Assembly: GCA_025331125.1 (NCBI GenBank)
Contig: JAOALB010000180.1
Location: forward strand, 1 to 64,000
Direction: 5' to 3'
Length of the DNA stretch: 64,000 nucleotides
Origin: Mycogone perniciosa
Taxonomy: Eukaryota; Ascomycota; Sordariomycetes; Hypocreales; Hypocreaceae
Numbering within the stretch: position 1 is the first letter of the stretch; each line of letters opens with the position of its first letter. The notes beneath the pieces are model-generated. The model made no database searches, was not told the origin of the DNA, and worked only from the letters and a program-made list of their open reading frames with translations. A program made the position numbers and the translations under genes. This document shows, piece by piece, positions 45,432-57,891 of this stretch.

Positions 45432-48400
45432 ATGCGCTCTGGTCCAGTACCGCCGGCAGCGCCCGCCCAGGGGTCGTTTCAACAGCCTCTTCCATCACCA
45501 GCATCACCACCAAGGACTGCAGTAAGGGTAAGTAAGCGAAAGACAAGTCATGAAAGACATGAAAGACATGCATCCAACACCCACCCATGCGCACATGCGT
45601 ACTTCGTACACCAGTCGCACAGATTCGTGGCACGCGCGTGCTGAGACTCACAGGTCGACCCTCATCACCAGCCTACCAACAATGGCTTCTTGGCCACCTC
45701 TGTTTCGCCTACTCGGACAGTGGCTGCTTCAGGCCTTGGCAACCGATCGCCCCGCCAGCCGTCATCGCGTCGCACTCCCGTCTCCTCGATCCGAGTCCAC
45801 GAACCCGTCAAGAACAGCTACTTAAAGCGCTGTGTCGTCTCCCTGCGCGAGTGGATGGCCCGGAGAGCCGACGCCATGGGCTACTCGGCAAAGGCAACGC
45901 TACTACACTTGATCAGATGGCTCGACTCGCCTCTAGGACATGGCGTGCTCAAATGCACCATGGCCTACACGCTGGCCAGCTTGGCCACCTTCCTGTCGCC
46001 CTTGTCCGGCTTCCTGGGCAAGCCTGATGGCAAGCATGTCGTCGCGACCATCACCGTCTACTTCCATCCCGCTCGCTCGACCGGTTCCATGATCGAAGCC
46101 GTCCTCATCGCTGTCGTCGCCGTCGCCTACGCCGAACTCGTGTCTATACTATCGATGGTTGTCTCGGTGCTTGTTGGCTCTGCCATGGGATTGGCAACGC
46201 TCGCCCATGTCCTGGTGGTCGTCTTCTTCATTGGAGGCGCATTCGGACTCATGGGATGGGCCAAACAGAAAATGGCAAACCCTCTCGTCAACGTCGGCAG
46301 CACCTTGGCGTCGCTTGCCATCATATCCGTCCTCACCAAGGAGAACGCAGTCATAGATAACGTCTTCTCCAACCAGAAGATTGTGCAGGTCTTCAAGATG
46401 CTCGTCATGGGCGTCACCTGCACGGCCGCCGTCAACGTCTTGGTTTGGAGAGTCTCGGCCCGCGATTTGTTAAGGGATTCCATGACCAAGGCGTCCATTG
46501 CCGTTGGGGGGATGCTCTCTACCATCTCGACTAGCTTTTTGGAGGGTAAAGAAGACGACGAGGCATCCGCCGGGTTTTCGGCATCCGCATCAACATACGC
46601 TGCTACCTACCCCCAGATGCTTAAGAATTTGCGAGAGGCCAAGTTTGAGCAGTATTTTATTGGTCACGACCAAATATATATTCTTCAGAGATCCTCGGTC
46701 AAAGCAATCGAAACACTTGCTCAGTCCGTGGGTGCACTGAGAAGCGCTGCCAAAGCTCAGCTCTCTCTTCTGGAGGAGACCGATACAGACGCCCCATTAA
46801 GCCGATATCTGACCGTCTCCTCGGTCGGAGACGTGGAAGCGCGGTCCATACTCAGCAGCCTGGGGCAATGGAATGCGCAGGGGGCTGGTCGGCCATCATC
46901 ACCGGGACAGCAAAGCACAGCTACGCAGATTATCCATACTCCATCAGACTTATTCCAGCTGTTTGTGGCTTTGCTAGCCCCAACTATGGAATCCCTCACC
47001 CAAAGTCTTTCGCAAATCCTCTGCGAGCCGCCTTTCGGGACCGCCCCCAACTACGAGATCGCCATCAGTGAAAGTTTCCGATACCAGCTGACCGATGCAC
47101 TGAGCCAGTTCAACGCCGCTAGAGCCGACGCTTTGCAACAGCTATACGCCATGATCGAACAAGAAAAGGCAACATCTCGTAGGACACAAGCTGGCTTGGA
47201 AGAAGTGGCCGCTGCTTGCGGTCATTTCAGCTTCAGTCTGCAGACATTTGGGGAGGAGATGCAAAAGTACTTGGACGTCCTTGACGATCTCAAATATGTC
47301 ACCGAGCATAGCAAGCGAAGTTGGCGATGGTTACTATGGTGGAAGAAGCCGGATTCTCGCAGCATGTCTACTTTGCCCTTTGAGTCGTCACCTGAGTCTG
47401 AGAGCTTAATCAAGCCCATCAGGAAGCGTGACGTTCCCAGGGGCATTCCTGACTCAATGGTTCGACGAAGGGATACCTATAATTGGCAAGCCGCTCCTGA
47501 CGCCAGCAAGGTGTTGGCCATGCTCTCTCAGTCCATCTTGAAGTTTGCCAGGAGAATTGCCAAGGACGACAGTAAGCGGTCCAGACTTGGTCAAGTCCAA
47601 ATGAAGTTTGAGCTAACATTTTCCCAGTCCTATTTGGTCTCAAAGTTGGTATTGGTGCTTCGCTCTGGGGCATGCTTGCCTTCATCGAGTCGACTCGAGA
47701 TTTCTATAATCACTACCGCGGCGAATGGGGCCTTTTATCCTTCATGATTGTCTGCTCCATGACAGTCGGCGCTTCCAATACGACTGGCTGGGCACGATTC
47801 ATGGGAACCTTCTTTGGGGCAGTCTTTTCTTTATTCAATTGGACCGTGAGCCAAGGCAATGCTTTGGCGCTCATCTTCCTGGGCTGGCTCGTCAGCTTCT
47901 GGAATTTCTATCTCATTGTTGCGCGTGGTAAGGCACCACTGGGCCGTATGACCATCTTGGCTTATAACGTTTCGACGCTCTATGCATACAGCTTGAGTCA
48001 ACGGGTTGATGACGACGATGATGATGAGGGAGGCGTGCATCCAATCATGATGAAGATTGTCAAACATCGAGCCCTGTCTGTTATAGCTGGCATTATTTGG
48101 GGTCTAATTGTCTGTCGAGTCGTCTGGCCCATCTCAGCTCGCAGAAAATTCAAGGAGGGTGTCTCCATGCTCTACCTTCAGATGGGCCTGATCTGGCGCC
48201 GTGGTCCGCTGGCTATCCTGCTCCGTTCTGACTGCACTCAGAGTTATCTCAAGTCTGGTGAACAAGTCGCCATGCAGAGGTATGCCAATAGCTTGGAGAG
48301 CCTGAGGCACTCGGCCGCGTCCGAATTTGAGCTCCGTGGTCCATTTCCATTTGAGTCTTACGGCCGTATCATGCGTAGTACAAACCGGATCCTCGATAGC

Positions 48401-48886
48401 TTTTATGCCATGAGCCTCGTTACCCAACGCAAGGGAAATCTTACAAAAGGCGAGCGGGCACTGCTGGAATACACAGCCGATGAGCGTGCTGTTTTGTGCG
48501 ACCGCATCTGCCACGTCTTCCAAGTACTTGCCAGCTCCATGATGCTGGAGTACCCATTAACGGATGCTGTCCCAAGTGTCATCGGCACGCGGGATCGCCT
48601 TCTTGCCAAGATATTTCAGTTCCGCAAAGACCACTCGCCTGAGTCTGAAGGGATGCTTGGTGGTCTCGGCGAGGGGGAAGCCGATAGCGGCGGAAGCAGC
48701 AGTGGCACGACAGTCGCCGATAGAACTAACCTGGGAATAGATGTTCTGGTGGAAGAGAAAGACTATGCATTGATTTACGCCTATACTCTGGTAACGGGAC
48801 AGGTTGCGGAGGAACTGAAAGTGGCAGAGAAGGAGATTGAGGGCTTGTTTGGTATATTGAACGAGGAGTCGTCTCTTTTGCAATAA
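45432..48886 (+). CDS. FUSC/ArAE-type (DUF2421/DUF2422) plasma-membrane transporter-like protein, 1090 aa
   Basis: A large fungal protein of the aromatic-acid-exporter-like group, with two membrane bundles separated by cytosolic domains (the BRE4-like architecture). Three exons: 45432-45527, 45654-47571 and 47628-48886; the sum is 3273 bases. The ATG at 45432 lies in a short Pro-rich first exon (MRSGPVPPAAPAQGSF) and splices to VDPHHQPTNNGF; without it the second exon has no ATG. The first membrane bundle is about 128-300 (LASLATFLSPLSGFLG, HVVATITVYFHPARSTGSM). A long soluble segment (about 310-660) follows, then a second bundle about 675-830 (WGLLSFMIVCSMTVGASN, ISARRKFKEGVS). An Asp run (RVDDDDDDEGG) interrupts the second half. 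Substrate unknown; relatives are linked to efflux or organic-acid tolerance. Confidence 0.88.
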
Positions 48887-49038
48887 TGAGGGCACAAAGG
48901 CATCTTGCATTACGGCGTTACATTTGGAATGCATGTCTATTGCTTCTCGTCTTGGGTTGGTTTACTTAAAACAATGCGGACAGTATCTATGGTATTACTC
49001 GAACAATGCAAGCGAGATTTCCCCATTCCCGTCATCTA

Positions 49039-49987
49039 CTATCCTTGAGTAATCTCGACGGGATCGTGCTTTTTCATCGACGCGCCAGCAGCCGATACTC
49101 CTGAAAATGGACACACTCCATGTGCCTTTTGCGTCTCATCCGAATCAGAAATGTTGGTATCCGAATCCTCGTCCAACTCTTCACGGAGGATCTTCCTCCC
49201 ATGAAGATAGCCCTCACGATCAATCTCAACATCCGAGTCAGCTGATGTGAACTCGGCGCCGTCCCTGACGTGCCACTTAGCCATTAGGTCATTTTGCACC
49301 CAGATAACCTTGTTCAGGGCCTTGACTAGGGCCATCTTGCGCTGTAGGTGTAGGCGCGGGTGTGAGAGGATGGCTTCGGTCATGATGTCCTGGATGAAGC
49401 CGAGACATGCACCTAGATGCACGTATTCGATGTGAAGAGGATGTTTTCGCCCAAGGCCGATGTGCATCATGCTGCGTTTTCACGTCTTAACATTCCTTTT
49501 TTTCTTTTTCCGCCCCCAAGTCAATCACGCTCTCCGGGGTCACTCACCTGACTTTGTCCAAGTACTCCCAAAACTCCATCTTGCTAGGATCCGAGCACAG
49601 CTTATTCAGGTACGCCCGCAGGAACATCTTCCGGTGCAAGATCTGGGGGCTATTCTCGTCGGGGAATTCATCGAGGGGACCTTCGAAGGAGGTGCTTCGG
49701 GTAGTGAAGGCGCGAGCGGTGATGTCGTATTGGAGGAGTTTCCTGTAGACGATGTTGACGACGGCGGGGATAAGGGTTTTGATATATTTTGAACCGGTAA
49801 TGAGAGCTTCGATGTCACCTTTTTGAAAGAGTTAGCTCGTCTAGTTCTCTGTTGTGGGTGTTTGTGAGAGTTTGGCCAGCGTACGACTGGAGAAGTCGAG
49901 GAATGAATGGAGATATTGGATCCGAGCTTCAAGATTCGTGTAGAGATCTTCGCGTTGGATATGTTTTGTTGGTCTTGAAGTCGCCAT
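49039..49987 (-). CDS. Protoglobin-domain (globin-sensor-like) protein, 268 aa
   Basis: A haem-binding protoglobin-like protein of the kind otherwise known from archaea and bacterial globin-coupled sensors and widespread but uncharacterised in filamentous fungi. Three exons: 49987-49885, 49818-49548 and 49471-49039; the sum is 807 bases. The globin-like core runs through LEARIQYLHSFLDFS, DIEALITGSKYIKTLIPAVV, RKMFLRAYLNKLCSDP, WEYLDKV and then HIGLGRKHPLHIEYVHLGACLGFIQ. The His residues in the last block include the likely proximal haem ligand. The C-terminal 60 residues are acidic and polar (EELDEDSDTNISDSDE), with no recognised signalling domain. It converges with the FUSC-type gene, with only 152 bases between stop codons. 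Role (O2, NO or CO sensing or binding) is inference. Confidence 0.8.
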
Positions 49988-51200
49988 GATTATTTAAAGA
50001 TTTGTTTCCTGGTTATTTCTGAATGCTGGCAACCGAATAATGCACGTTTCCTCGAGATTGTAGCAAATGACTCTTGGTGAGGGTATGTACACGGGGTAGA
50101 TGGGCGAAGCAGAATGTGATGTCTTTGTCTTGTCCACAACGTGTTTAACTAGCCTGTATTTATTGAATATCTTCATTTCGTCACCCTCTTTCCGAAATAG
50201 ACGTCATTCAACGTCCGATTTACGATGCTAAAACGACTGATGGGAGTCGTCACGCCATGTCGGGATCAAACATCACGATATATGGTCTGATAGTGGGGTT
50301 TTGGCGGCGCGTACGGAGTAGTGAACTCGTGATTGTGATTGTCTAATTATTCCCAAGATTTCCAAATTCTTCCGAATGTCTGACTAGTTGAGATTATAAC
50401 TGACAAGAGTTCAGAAATCGTCGTGTAATAGGAAGTGGACGGTTCGGAAATCTAGGTGGTTCGCTTGATTGGACCTGGCGAGGCTTCTCACACATGGGTG
50501 GATAATACGACGAGTATGGAGTTACTTAGTCGTGCTACAAGCATCTACTAAGGCTTGATGGTGTCTTTATTATTAACGTGTTGGTCTCAGTGGGTCGGTC
50601 AGCGTGTTCATTGAGGAGATACGAGTGCTCCTTCAACTAGTGGGATCCAACAAGTCATTCCGCGAGAGTTGAAACACTGCAATTGCCTTGCTTGATACTC
50701 CAATATCGATACCATGCTGCCTGTGTTGAATTATGTTCCTTCGTATATATCCCGTATCATCACGAGTGTCTTGGTCATCATTACCGATTATACTCAATTC
50801 GGCGTCGTGTCGATAAGGATTACCTCGTAATCGTTAATGGAACGTTACGTTATCCACGCCTAAAGCACAGCCAAATGCCACTCAGCATGGACATTAGCCG
50901 ATCAATTCTTCCTGTCCCTCATTTTGACCTCTACTGTGCAATGTCACCTTAGCTGTTTTAAGTGCCGATCTACATGTACAGGGGGAAGCTTGGGGCAGAT
51001 GGAGACTGGTCCGTTGCCTCCGCAGACCCTCGGGACCTGGGGAAACGTGGGATATGAACCAGTGATCAATTGATGCTTAAGTATTAATAGATGCCTTTTC
51101 CTAGACCCAATCTACCTACGGCTCGTGGCCTGATTCACTTCCTCGTGCGGTGGTCGTTCGATTTTCCCACACCATCGGCCCATTTGCCAACACGTCAAAA
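49988..51200. other. Divergent promoter region, protoglobin / GH20
   Basis: No gene is supported in 1.2 kb. One TACGGAGTA motif lies near 50312. Confidence 0.5.
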
Positions 51201-53072
51201 ATGCTGCGTAGGGCCCTCTTTGCCGTGGTCACCCTGGCCCTCGGTCCGGCAGCCAATGCTCTCTGGCCAGTGCCGAAACACTCCTCTACCGGGAACAAAG
51301 CCCTGTTCATCGACCAGACGATCAAGGTCACCTACAATGACGAGTTTGTGCGTTGGAACACTCTCCAGTCATCATCACCTGACAATGGCTCATTGATCAA
51401 CAGATCTCCTACACTGCAGGCTATGTCCCGCCTAGCGGGGCCAAGTTTAACAGCAAGGAAATAGTCCAGGGCGGCGTCTCACGGACCTTTGATGCCATTT
51501 TCCAAAAGGGCTTTGTCCCGTGGATGCTCCGAGAGCGCGGCTCCGATTTCGAGCCGCCCCTCGGCGCAGGCCGGATCAAGACATTGCAAATCACGCAAAC
51601 CAAACGAGATGATGCCAACACCTTCAAGCCCCTGGCCGGCTCGGTCGATGAGTCGTATGCTCTGAACGTCACTTTAGCTGGCCATGCCTCCATCAAGGCC
51701 GCGTCCTCGACCGGTGTCCTCCGCGCCCTGGAGACCTTCTCCCAGCTCTTCTTCAAACACAGCTCCGGAACAGCTTGGTATACGCAGCTCGCGCCCGTTT
51801 CTATCACCGATGCGCCGAAATTCCCCCATCGCGGACTTTTGCTCGATGTCGCTCGTCACTGGTTCGATGTGTCCGATATTAAGAGGACCATCGATGCCCT
51901 CGCGATGAATAAGATGAACGTGCTGCACTTGCACATCACCGAGACGCAGTCATGGCCGCTTCAGATTCCCTCTCTGCCTCTGCTGGGCGAGAAGGGCGCC
52001 TACCATAAGGGGCTGACCTATTCACCCCAGGATATTGCAGGACTGCAACAATATGGCATCCACCGTGGTGTTCAGGTCATTTTGGAGATGGATATGCCCG
52101 GCCATGTTGGCGTGGAAAAGGCGTACCCTGGCCTCAGCAATGCGTACAACGCGATGCCCTGGCAGTGGTACTGTGCGCAGCCGCCCTGTGGCTCGTTCCG
52201 ACTGAATAACACCGATGTTGAGCGCTTCATCGACAAGATCTTCGAGGATCTGCTCCCTCGATTGTCCCCCTATTCCTCCTACTTCCACACCGGTGGCGAT
52301 GAATACAAGGCCAACAATTCGCTCCTTGACCCTGCCCTCAAGACTAACGACATGACGATTCTTCAGCCGCTGCTTCAGAGGTTTTTGGACCACGTGCATG
52401 GCAAGATCCGCAAGCTTGGACTCATCCCTATGGTATGGGAGGAGATGATCCTGGATTGGAATGCGACAGTGGGCAACGATGTGATTGTCCAGACGTGGCT
52501 CGGGCGTGACGCAATCCAGAAGCTTGCAGATGCCGGTCACAAGGTCATTGATAGCACCAACGATTTCTACGTAAGCTATGCCCCGAATAGCGCACGCGAT
52601 GAACAAATAATTGCTAATATCTGGGCTTTCAACTTCAAAGTACCTTGACTGTGGTCGTGGAGAATGGCTGGTCTTCGATAACGGCCCGGCATTCCAGGAT
52701 AACTACCCATTCCTCGATTGGTGCAGCCCTACCAAGAACTGGAAGCTGATATACTCGCACGACCCGACAGACGGTCTGACCGAGAAAGCTGCGAAGAACG
52801 TCTTGGGTGGTGAATTGGCCGTTTGGACTGAGACGATTGACGCTACCAACTTGGACACTGTCATCTGGCCACGAGCTGGAGCGGCTGCGGAGGTCTGGTG
52901 GTCTGGGCGGGTTGACGAAAAGGGCGCAAACAGGTCGCAATACGACGCTCTTCCGCGATTGTCGGAGCAGAGAGAGAGAATGTTGGCAAGAGGAGTCAGA
53001 GGCACTCCTCTCACCCAGCTCTGGTGTGATCAGCAAGATGATGTTGGCAGCTGCGCGGCGGGGAATGCGTAA
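51201..53072 (+). CDS. Secreted beta-N-acetylhexosaminidase, glycoside hydrolase family 20, 581 aa
   Basis: An exo-hexosaminidase that releases N-acetylglucosamine from chitooligosaccharides outside the cell. Three exons: 51201-51347, 51404-52570 and 52641-53072; the sum is 1746 bases. The start at 51201 gives a signal peptide (MLRRALFAVVTLALG) followed by LWPVPKHSSTGN, the usual mature N-terminus. The GH20b-type N-domain is followed by the catalytic barrel: KFPHRGLLLDVARHWF, NVLHLHITETQSWPL, LEMDMPGHVG, and the catalytic Asp-Glu pair in HTGGDEYK. YLDCGRGEW is spliced across intron 2, and PRAGAAAEVWWSG forms the C-terminal end. Conserved Cys residues (WYCAQPPCGS, LDWCS, LWCDQQDDVGSC) suit a secreted enzyme. 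Fungal length is normal. Confidence 0.95.
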
Positions 53073-54098
53073 TTAATTGAGTGGTATGGAGTAGCGCTGA
53101 TACGATGCCGGCATGAAGACAAATACGAAGAGCACAGCTCGGAGTAATTTAACCCAGGAAACCGGTTGTGGCGTGATACTATTGTCAACTCCAATGGAGA
53201 CTATCCACAAAGCATTTTGCCCACTATATACCAATTTACTCTAGGTTCTGTTAAGTCTCCGAGCAGGATAGACACACGTTGAGTTCTGAACGAAATGCCA
53301 TTCCTGTTCGCTGGTTACGGGTACGGCCCGAAGATCAAGTACTGTTAGTTCACCAATTCTATTCGACCCGCAAATCATTACTACACGATGTTGGCGAAGT
53401 GCTGTGGCTTGTTCATGTTGACTCGTGGCTGTCGTTTTGTCCAAAGAGGATAAGTATGTACGATCTTGTATTACTAGCATTCTCAATGATCGCCAAATGC
53501 CGACTGCGTGCTGTCATGCATGAAGGACCCGATATTTTCTTCGGGCCACTCGGGAAAGTGTCTTGTTCGGATAATATGCGAAGAAAGAATAGGCTAAGCA
53601 CCAACAATCCCAAGCAGGAGAAATGGGGCTGACTCTAGCGCTCGCTCACTAATACGCTGTGAGCTACGCTTCAAAGGACATCCCAGCAAATGATCTTCAA
53701 CCGAGCTGATTGTACGCTGTACGGAGTACTAGCGTGTATGACCATGGGGAACTACTTATTGGCCTCGTGTTATACTAGCAAGGAAACTATAGATAGGTTG
53801 CGCCGTGCTCCGGCGGAGTGCTATTACTTTAAAGACGACACTAACATTGAGGAATCACGCGAATTTCAGTCTAATCTTGGGGGATTTTGCCTAAAAGGCA
53901 TTGAATTCCATTCAGAGCATTGCGAGGACAACGCTTTCTTTCCTATAGTGACAGAACTCTTGTCTATTGGATCAGTTCTCAAGCCATCGGCGTCGACTCA
54001 TCGGCATCGCGTTTCTTCGAAGACATCACCGATCACTTCAATGCCTTGTATGGGTGCCACGGAAGCCTCTACGTGTCACAGTGAGATATAGAGACACG
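53073..54098. other. Intergenic, no supported gene
   Basis: Contains a 133-codon open frame at 53690-54091 that ends just before the receptor-like gene. It has no recognisable domain and I do not call it. TACGGAGTA is at about 53720. Confidence 0.5.
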
Positions 54099-55505
54099 AT
54101 GGCGACCGAATCTATACCGGATAGGGGTCCCCAATTGATTGCTGCTGGGACAACAACATGGATCCTCGCCGTTATCTGCGTTTCACTGCGATTTTTTTGT
54201 CGAAAAATTCGAGGGGGAGAATTATGGCTGGACGACTGGTTGATTATGTTTGCATTGGTATGGACTCCGGAACGATGGGTTGATGTCTTCACTGCCGATG
54301 TTCTTGACCTCTAACCAAACGAGAAGGTCTGGGCGGCTGGTAACGTATTCACTATTATCAGTTACCGTAAGTACTTTGTTGGCATGCTTTCTTTGCTTAC
54401 GAACATGTAGTTGACGTCTTTCTAGAAATTCCAAAAGGCCTTGGCAAACATATAGATCACGCTTCTCATGATGCAGTTTTCAGTTGGGCCTTGGGACTCT
54501 TCGTCGGTGAATTGGCATACGTCCTGACCCTGGTAGTCGTCAAATGCTCCATTCTTGCCTTCTATTGGCGAATCTTTAACACTTTAGACTCCATCAAAAC
54601 CCCCATTTGGTTACTCCTCGGCGTTGTTTCTGCATGGGGTATTGCGAATGTGAGTCCTTCTTGTCACCAACCACACAACCTCTGCCGCTTGTGACGCAGT
54701 ATGCTGATGAGGCTTCCCTCTATAGATATTCGTCATCATCTTCCAATGCATTCCAGTGGAGGCTTTCTGGGCTCGGTACCATGTCACCAATCCCATGTCG
54801 CCCTCGAATTATCACTGCGGTGTTGACGACCGCTAATTCTTCTTCGGAACTTCAATCTCCAACGTCTTGACCGATATTTTACTGATTGCACTCCCTATTC
54901 CCTACATTTCTCGCATTCGATTGCCCACGGACCAAAAAATAGGCTTGGTTGGTATCTTCCTTCTTGGTGCCTTGTGAGTATTTCCCTTGTCTGATAGCAT
55001 GCTAGCGCTGCTAGACGATACACTTTTTTGGCACCCAAATATTGACATCCGCTCTTAGCATCGTTGTTATTTCTGTTGTCCGTCTAGTTTATATCATAAA
55101 AGTGGATGTGGTTTCTGAAGACATTACTTGGAACTTCGTTGATGCTACCGTGTGGACGATGCTTGAGGCGGACCTGGCCATCGTTTGCGGTAAGCTGCCC
55201 CAACGTCTTGTGTTACCGAGGCTTATATCAGCTAACTAACATTCGTCGTCCCATCTCTAGCCTGCCTTCCTTCTCTCAAGCCTATACTCGATTTAGTCGT
55301 CCATGGAACCCTGCTCAGCAAATCGGAACGCACTGGAACGCGACACTCTAGAACTGAGCTGACGAGGCGATCAAGTGGCATCACCGGATCGAGATATGAT
55401 GTTATTGAAAATGAATTGGACATAATACACAAGGAAGGCACGCAGACTGCGGATGATCCGGTTTCTGATCGCCCGAGCGAGCTGGCACAAGAGCGCCAGC
55501 GATAA
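54099..55505 (+). pseudogene. PTH11-type seven-helix membrane protein gene with one in-frame stop
   Basis: A fungal rhodopsin-domain integral membrane protein of the PTH11-like receptor group. Six exons: 54099-54257, 54327-54366, 54428-54648, 54726-54973, 55059-55189 and 55261-55505; all phases close over 348 codons. Landmarks are LDDWLIMFAL, IPKGLGKHID, VLTLVVVKCSILAFYWRIF, FVIIFQCIPVEAFWARY, FFFGTSISNVLTDILLIALP and DATVWTMLEADLAIVC. A TAA at 54834-54836 interrupts exon 4, right after NYHCGVDDR and before FFFGTSI, in the extracellular loop before helix 6. Frame, splice sites and conserved residues continue intact for 223 more codons. It is therefore a young pseudogene, a sequencing error, or a read-through or edited codon. 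CAA or AAA to TAA is the simplest origin. There is no CFEM domain at the N-terminus. Confidence 0.8.
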
Positions 55506-56211
55506 TATTATGGCGCATTTACTTTCTTTTACTATTGAGAGGACCTTTTTGGGCTACAGGGCTGGAATAATACTAAAGAAGGTCAGGGATGGATGCTGCA
55601 TTGAGCGGCATCACTGGCTTTTTTTTGGTATAGACGTGTTTCGGTATGAGAGCCTGTACTGCAGAGTGATAAAATTCTTCTATTAATATCTTGTACCGTA
55701 AGGATACCTTTAATGTTAAATACTTCGTGACTCTTTATGAACAATAGCTGCATCGTTCGGAATCGCGGTCGTTTCACCATGCAGGATTGTAACTAGCCAG
55801 GTATAGTACGATACGGGCCTACATACTGCATACGTCTTCGAATTGGCGGCATTTGATCGTGTGAGACTGCCGGTAGATGGAGTAAGCCGATGTTTGTGGT
55901 GTCTGTTTACGGAGTACGGGGTCTTCTTATGAACGGGGTAAATAGTGGTACCACTCCAACGCCGTGGCTGTCCGAAATACGAGAGAATTTAATGTTCTGG
56001 ATTTAGGGGCCAGTCATGACTCCTTAATAGTCACGGAGGAGAATACGGGGAATAATACGGAAGACAGCCAGAATTTGTAATCTAATGTGTACTATTGAGA
56101 ACATTAATTGGATCCTAGCAGGCTCTACGGAGTATTCCGCCACACGATAGTAATAGTTTAAATAGACTTTCTTTACTCCGTACTTCGTATAGTCATGCCA
56201 TCTGTTACTAT
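55506..56211. other. Intergenic, convergent 3' flanks
   Basis: TACTCCGTACTTCGTA lies at about 56174-56189 and TACGGAGTA-type motifs near 55913 and 56127. No gene is supported. Confidence 0.5.
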
Positions 56212-57891
56212 CTAGTGTGCCACAGGCAGCTTGCCTCGTGGTCGTTCGGCGTCTCCGTATATAATATCCACTGCGGCGCTGAACGCCTCAACCGTGGGCT
56301 CATACACAGCAATGTAAGTGCCGATTTGTGAATCCTCTAGGAAGTCATATGGAGCGCAAGTTGCAACGGCAATTAATGGCGAGTTTTGCCGACGTCGAGC
56401 TACCTCCAGGCCCAAATCCTTCTGGTACTTGGACTCGCGGGCATTCCGAGTCGCCAAGATGACTACTTCGGCCTGCTCAACTTGCTTCCATTGTTCGTCA
56501 GATAAACCAGAGCTTGTGAATCGTATATCCACTAGATCCGGAGTGTGCCTCCGAAGAACATCTGCAAACGACTCAGCTATCCAGGGTACCCGCGTCGGCA
56601 ACGTTCCGCTGTCTACAGCTCCACCAATCGGAACATCCGGTCCTGGAGAGAGAAACGCGACCTTGATGGTCGACTCAAGAGGCAAAAGTCCAGGCTGGGC
56701 TCGTACCAGTGTCGTGGCGTCTGCATAGACCTGTCTAGCCAGCTTCGCCCCTCTTTCGTGAATCGCGATAAGCGTGTCGAGTGATTCGACACGAAGGGCA
56801 ATGTCCCAGCTCGTGTATCGTGCTTTGAGCCTTTGCAGCCGATCTAAAGAGACGTCTATCCGTTGCTGTGTCAACTCGCCAGTCTCAATGGCCTGGCAGA
56901 TGCGATCAATGGCGGCTGTTTGCACATCATAAGTATGGCAGATCATGACGTTGTCAACACCGGCCTGGAATGCCATCAAGGATCCCTCCACCGTGCCATA
57001 GGTCGCGCGGATGCCGTCCATCTCGAGACAGTCGGTCATGATGACTCCATCGTACTTCCATTCGTTACGTAAGATTCCGACAGTCTCTGGAGACAATGTG
57101 GACGGCAGCTTAGAGCCTGCAAGCTGCGGCAATGAAATATGGGCTGTCATGATCATCTCAATGCCATCAGCCACGGCGTCACGGAACGGCACAAGCTCCA
57201 CCTTTTCCATATCGGCCCGAGATTTGTTGATGACGGGAAGTCCATAGTGGGAGTCGACAGCGGTGTCTCCATGACCTGGGAAGTGCTTTATACACGGCAC
57301 GACTTGGTGTTCCCGCAGCCCACGAGTGCATGCCGCCGCGAACTTGGAGACGGTCTCTGGGTTATCACTAGGGCTTCGCACGCCGATGACAGGGTTCAGC
57401 GGCTCAGAGTTGATGTCGCCGACTGGCGCATAGTTCATGTTGATGCCGAAAAACCGCAGTGTCTCTCCCGTGACTTTGGCGACTTGGTAGGCCGAATCGG
57501 TCGACCCGGTGGCACCCAGGGTCATGGGGCCCGGTTGCTGTGAGGCTACGGGTGGAGAGATTCGAGTCACCAGGCCATTCTCCTGGTCAATGCCAATGAA
57601 GAGAGGCTGACTGTGCCCTGCTTCCTTGGCGATTTTCTGCAGTCCCAGGCTGAGGGCCTGGAGCTGAGTGGCGTTGAGAACGTTCCGCTTGAATAGAACA
57701 ACGGCACCAATGCCGTAATCCTGGATCAGGGAGGTGATTTCGGCATTGATCTCGCGGCCATGGAAGCCAACCGCGAAGAGCTGAAAGGAACAGAATTAGT
57801 ATGATGCCGATGCGTCCTAGGAGGTCGAGTGATGGCTTCTCAAGAGCCAACTCACCTGGCCGATCCTCTTCCTCTGCTCTACAGTAGGCAT
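56212..57891 (-). CDS. Glycoside hydrolase family 3, NagZ-type beta-N-acetylglucosaminidase, 534 aa
   Basis: A GH3 enzyme of the NagZ/ExoII-like branch that cleaves terminal beta-N-acetylglucosamine. Two exons: 57891-57856 and 57780-56212; the sum is 1605 bases. The 36-base first exon encodes MPTVEQRKRIGQ and splices to LFAVGFHGREIN. Landmarks are GAVVLFKRNV, GIDQENGLVTR, NMNYAPVGDIN, the NagZ signature KHFPGHGDTAVDSHYGLP (with the Asp-His general acid pair), MTAHISLPQL and the nucleophile Asp in VIMTDCLEMDG. About 200 C-terminal residues form a GH3 C-domain-like part. There is no signal peptide, so it is probably intracellular, acting on imported GlcNAc oligomers or muropeptide-like sugars. 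Confidence 0.92.

Noticed and set aside
52571..52640. GH20 frame reading through as a shorter protein ending at 52648
   Set aside because: The stretch is an intron with GTAAGC, a GCTAAT branch site and an AAAG acceptor. Splicing restores the conserved FYYLDCGRG block.
53690..54091. 133-codon plus-strand frame just upstream of the PTH11-type gene
   Set aside because: No domain; overlaps the likely promoter/leader of the receptor-like gene.
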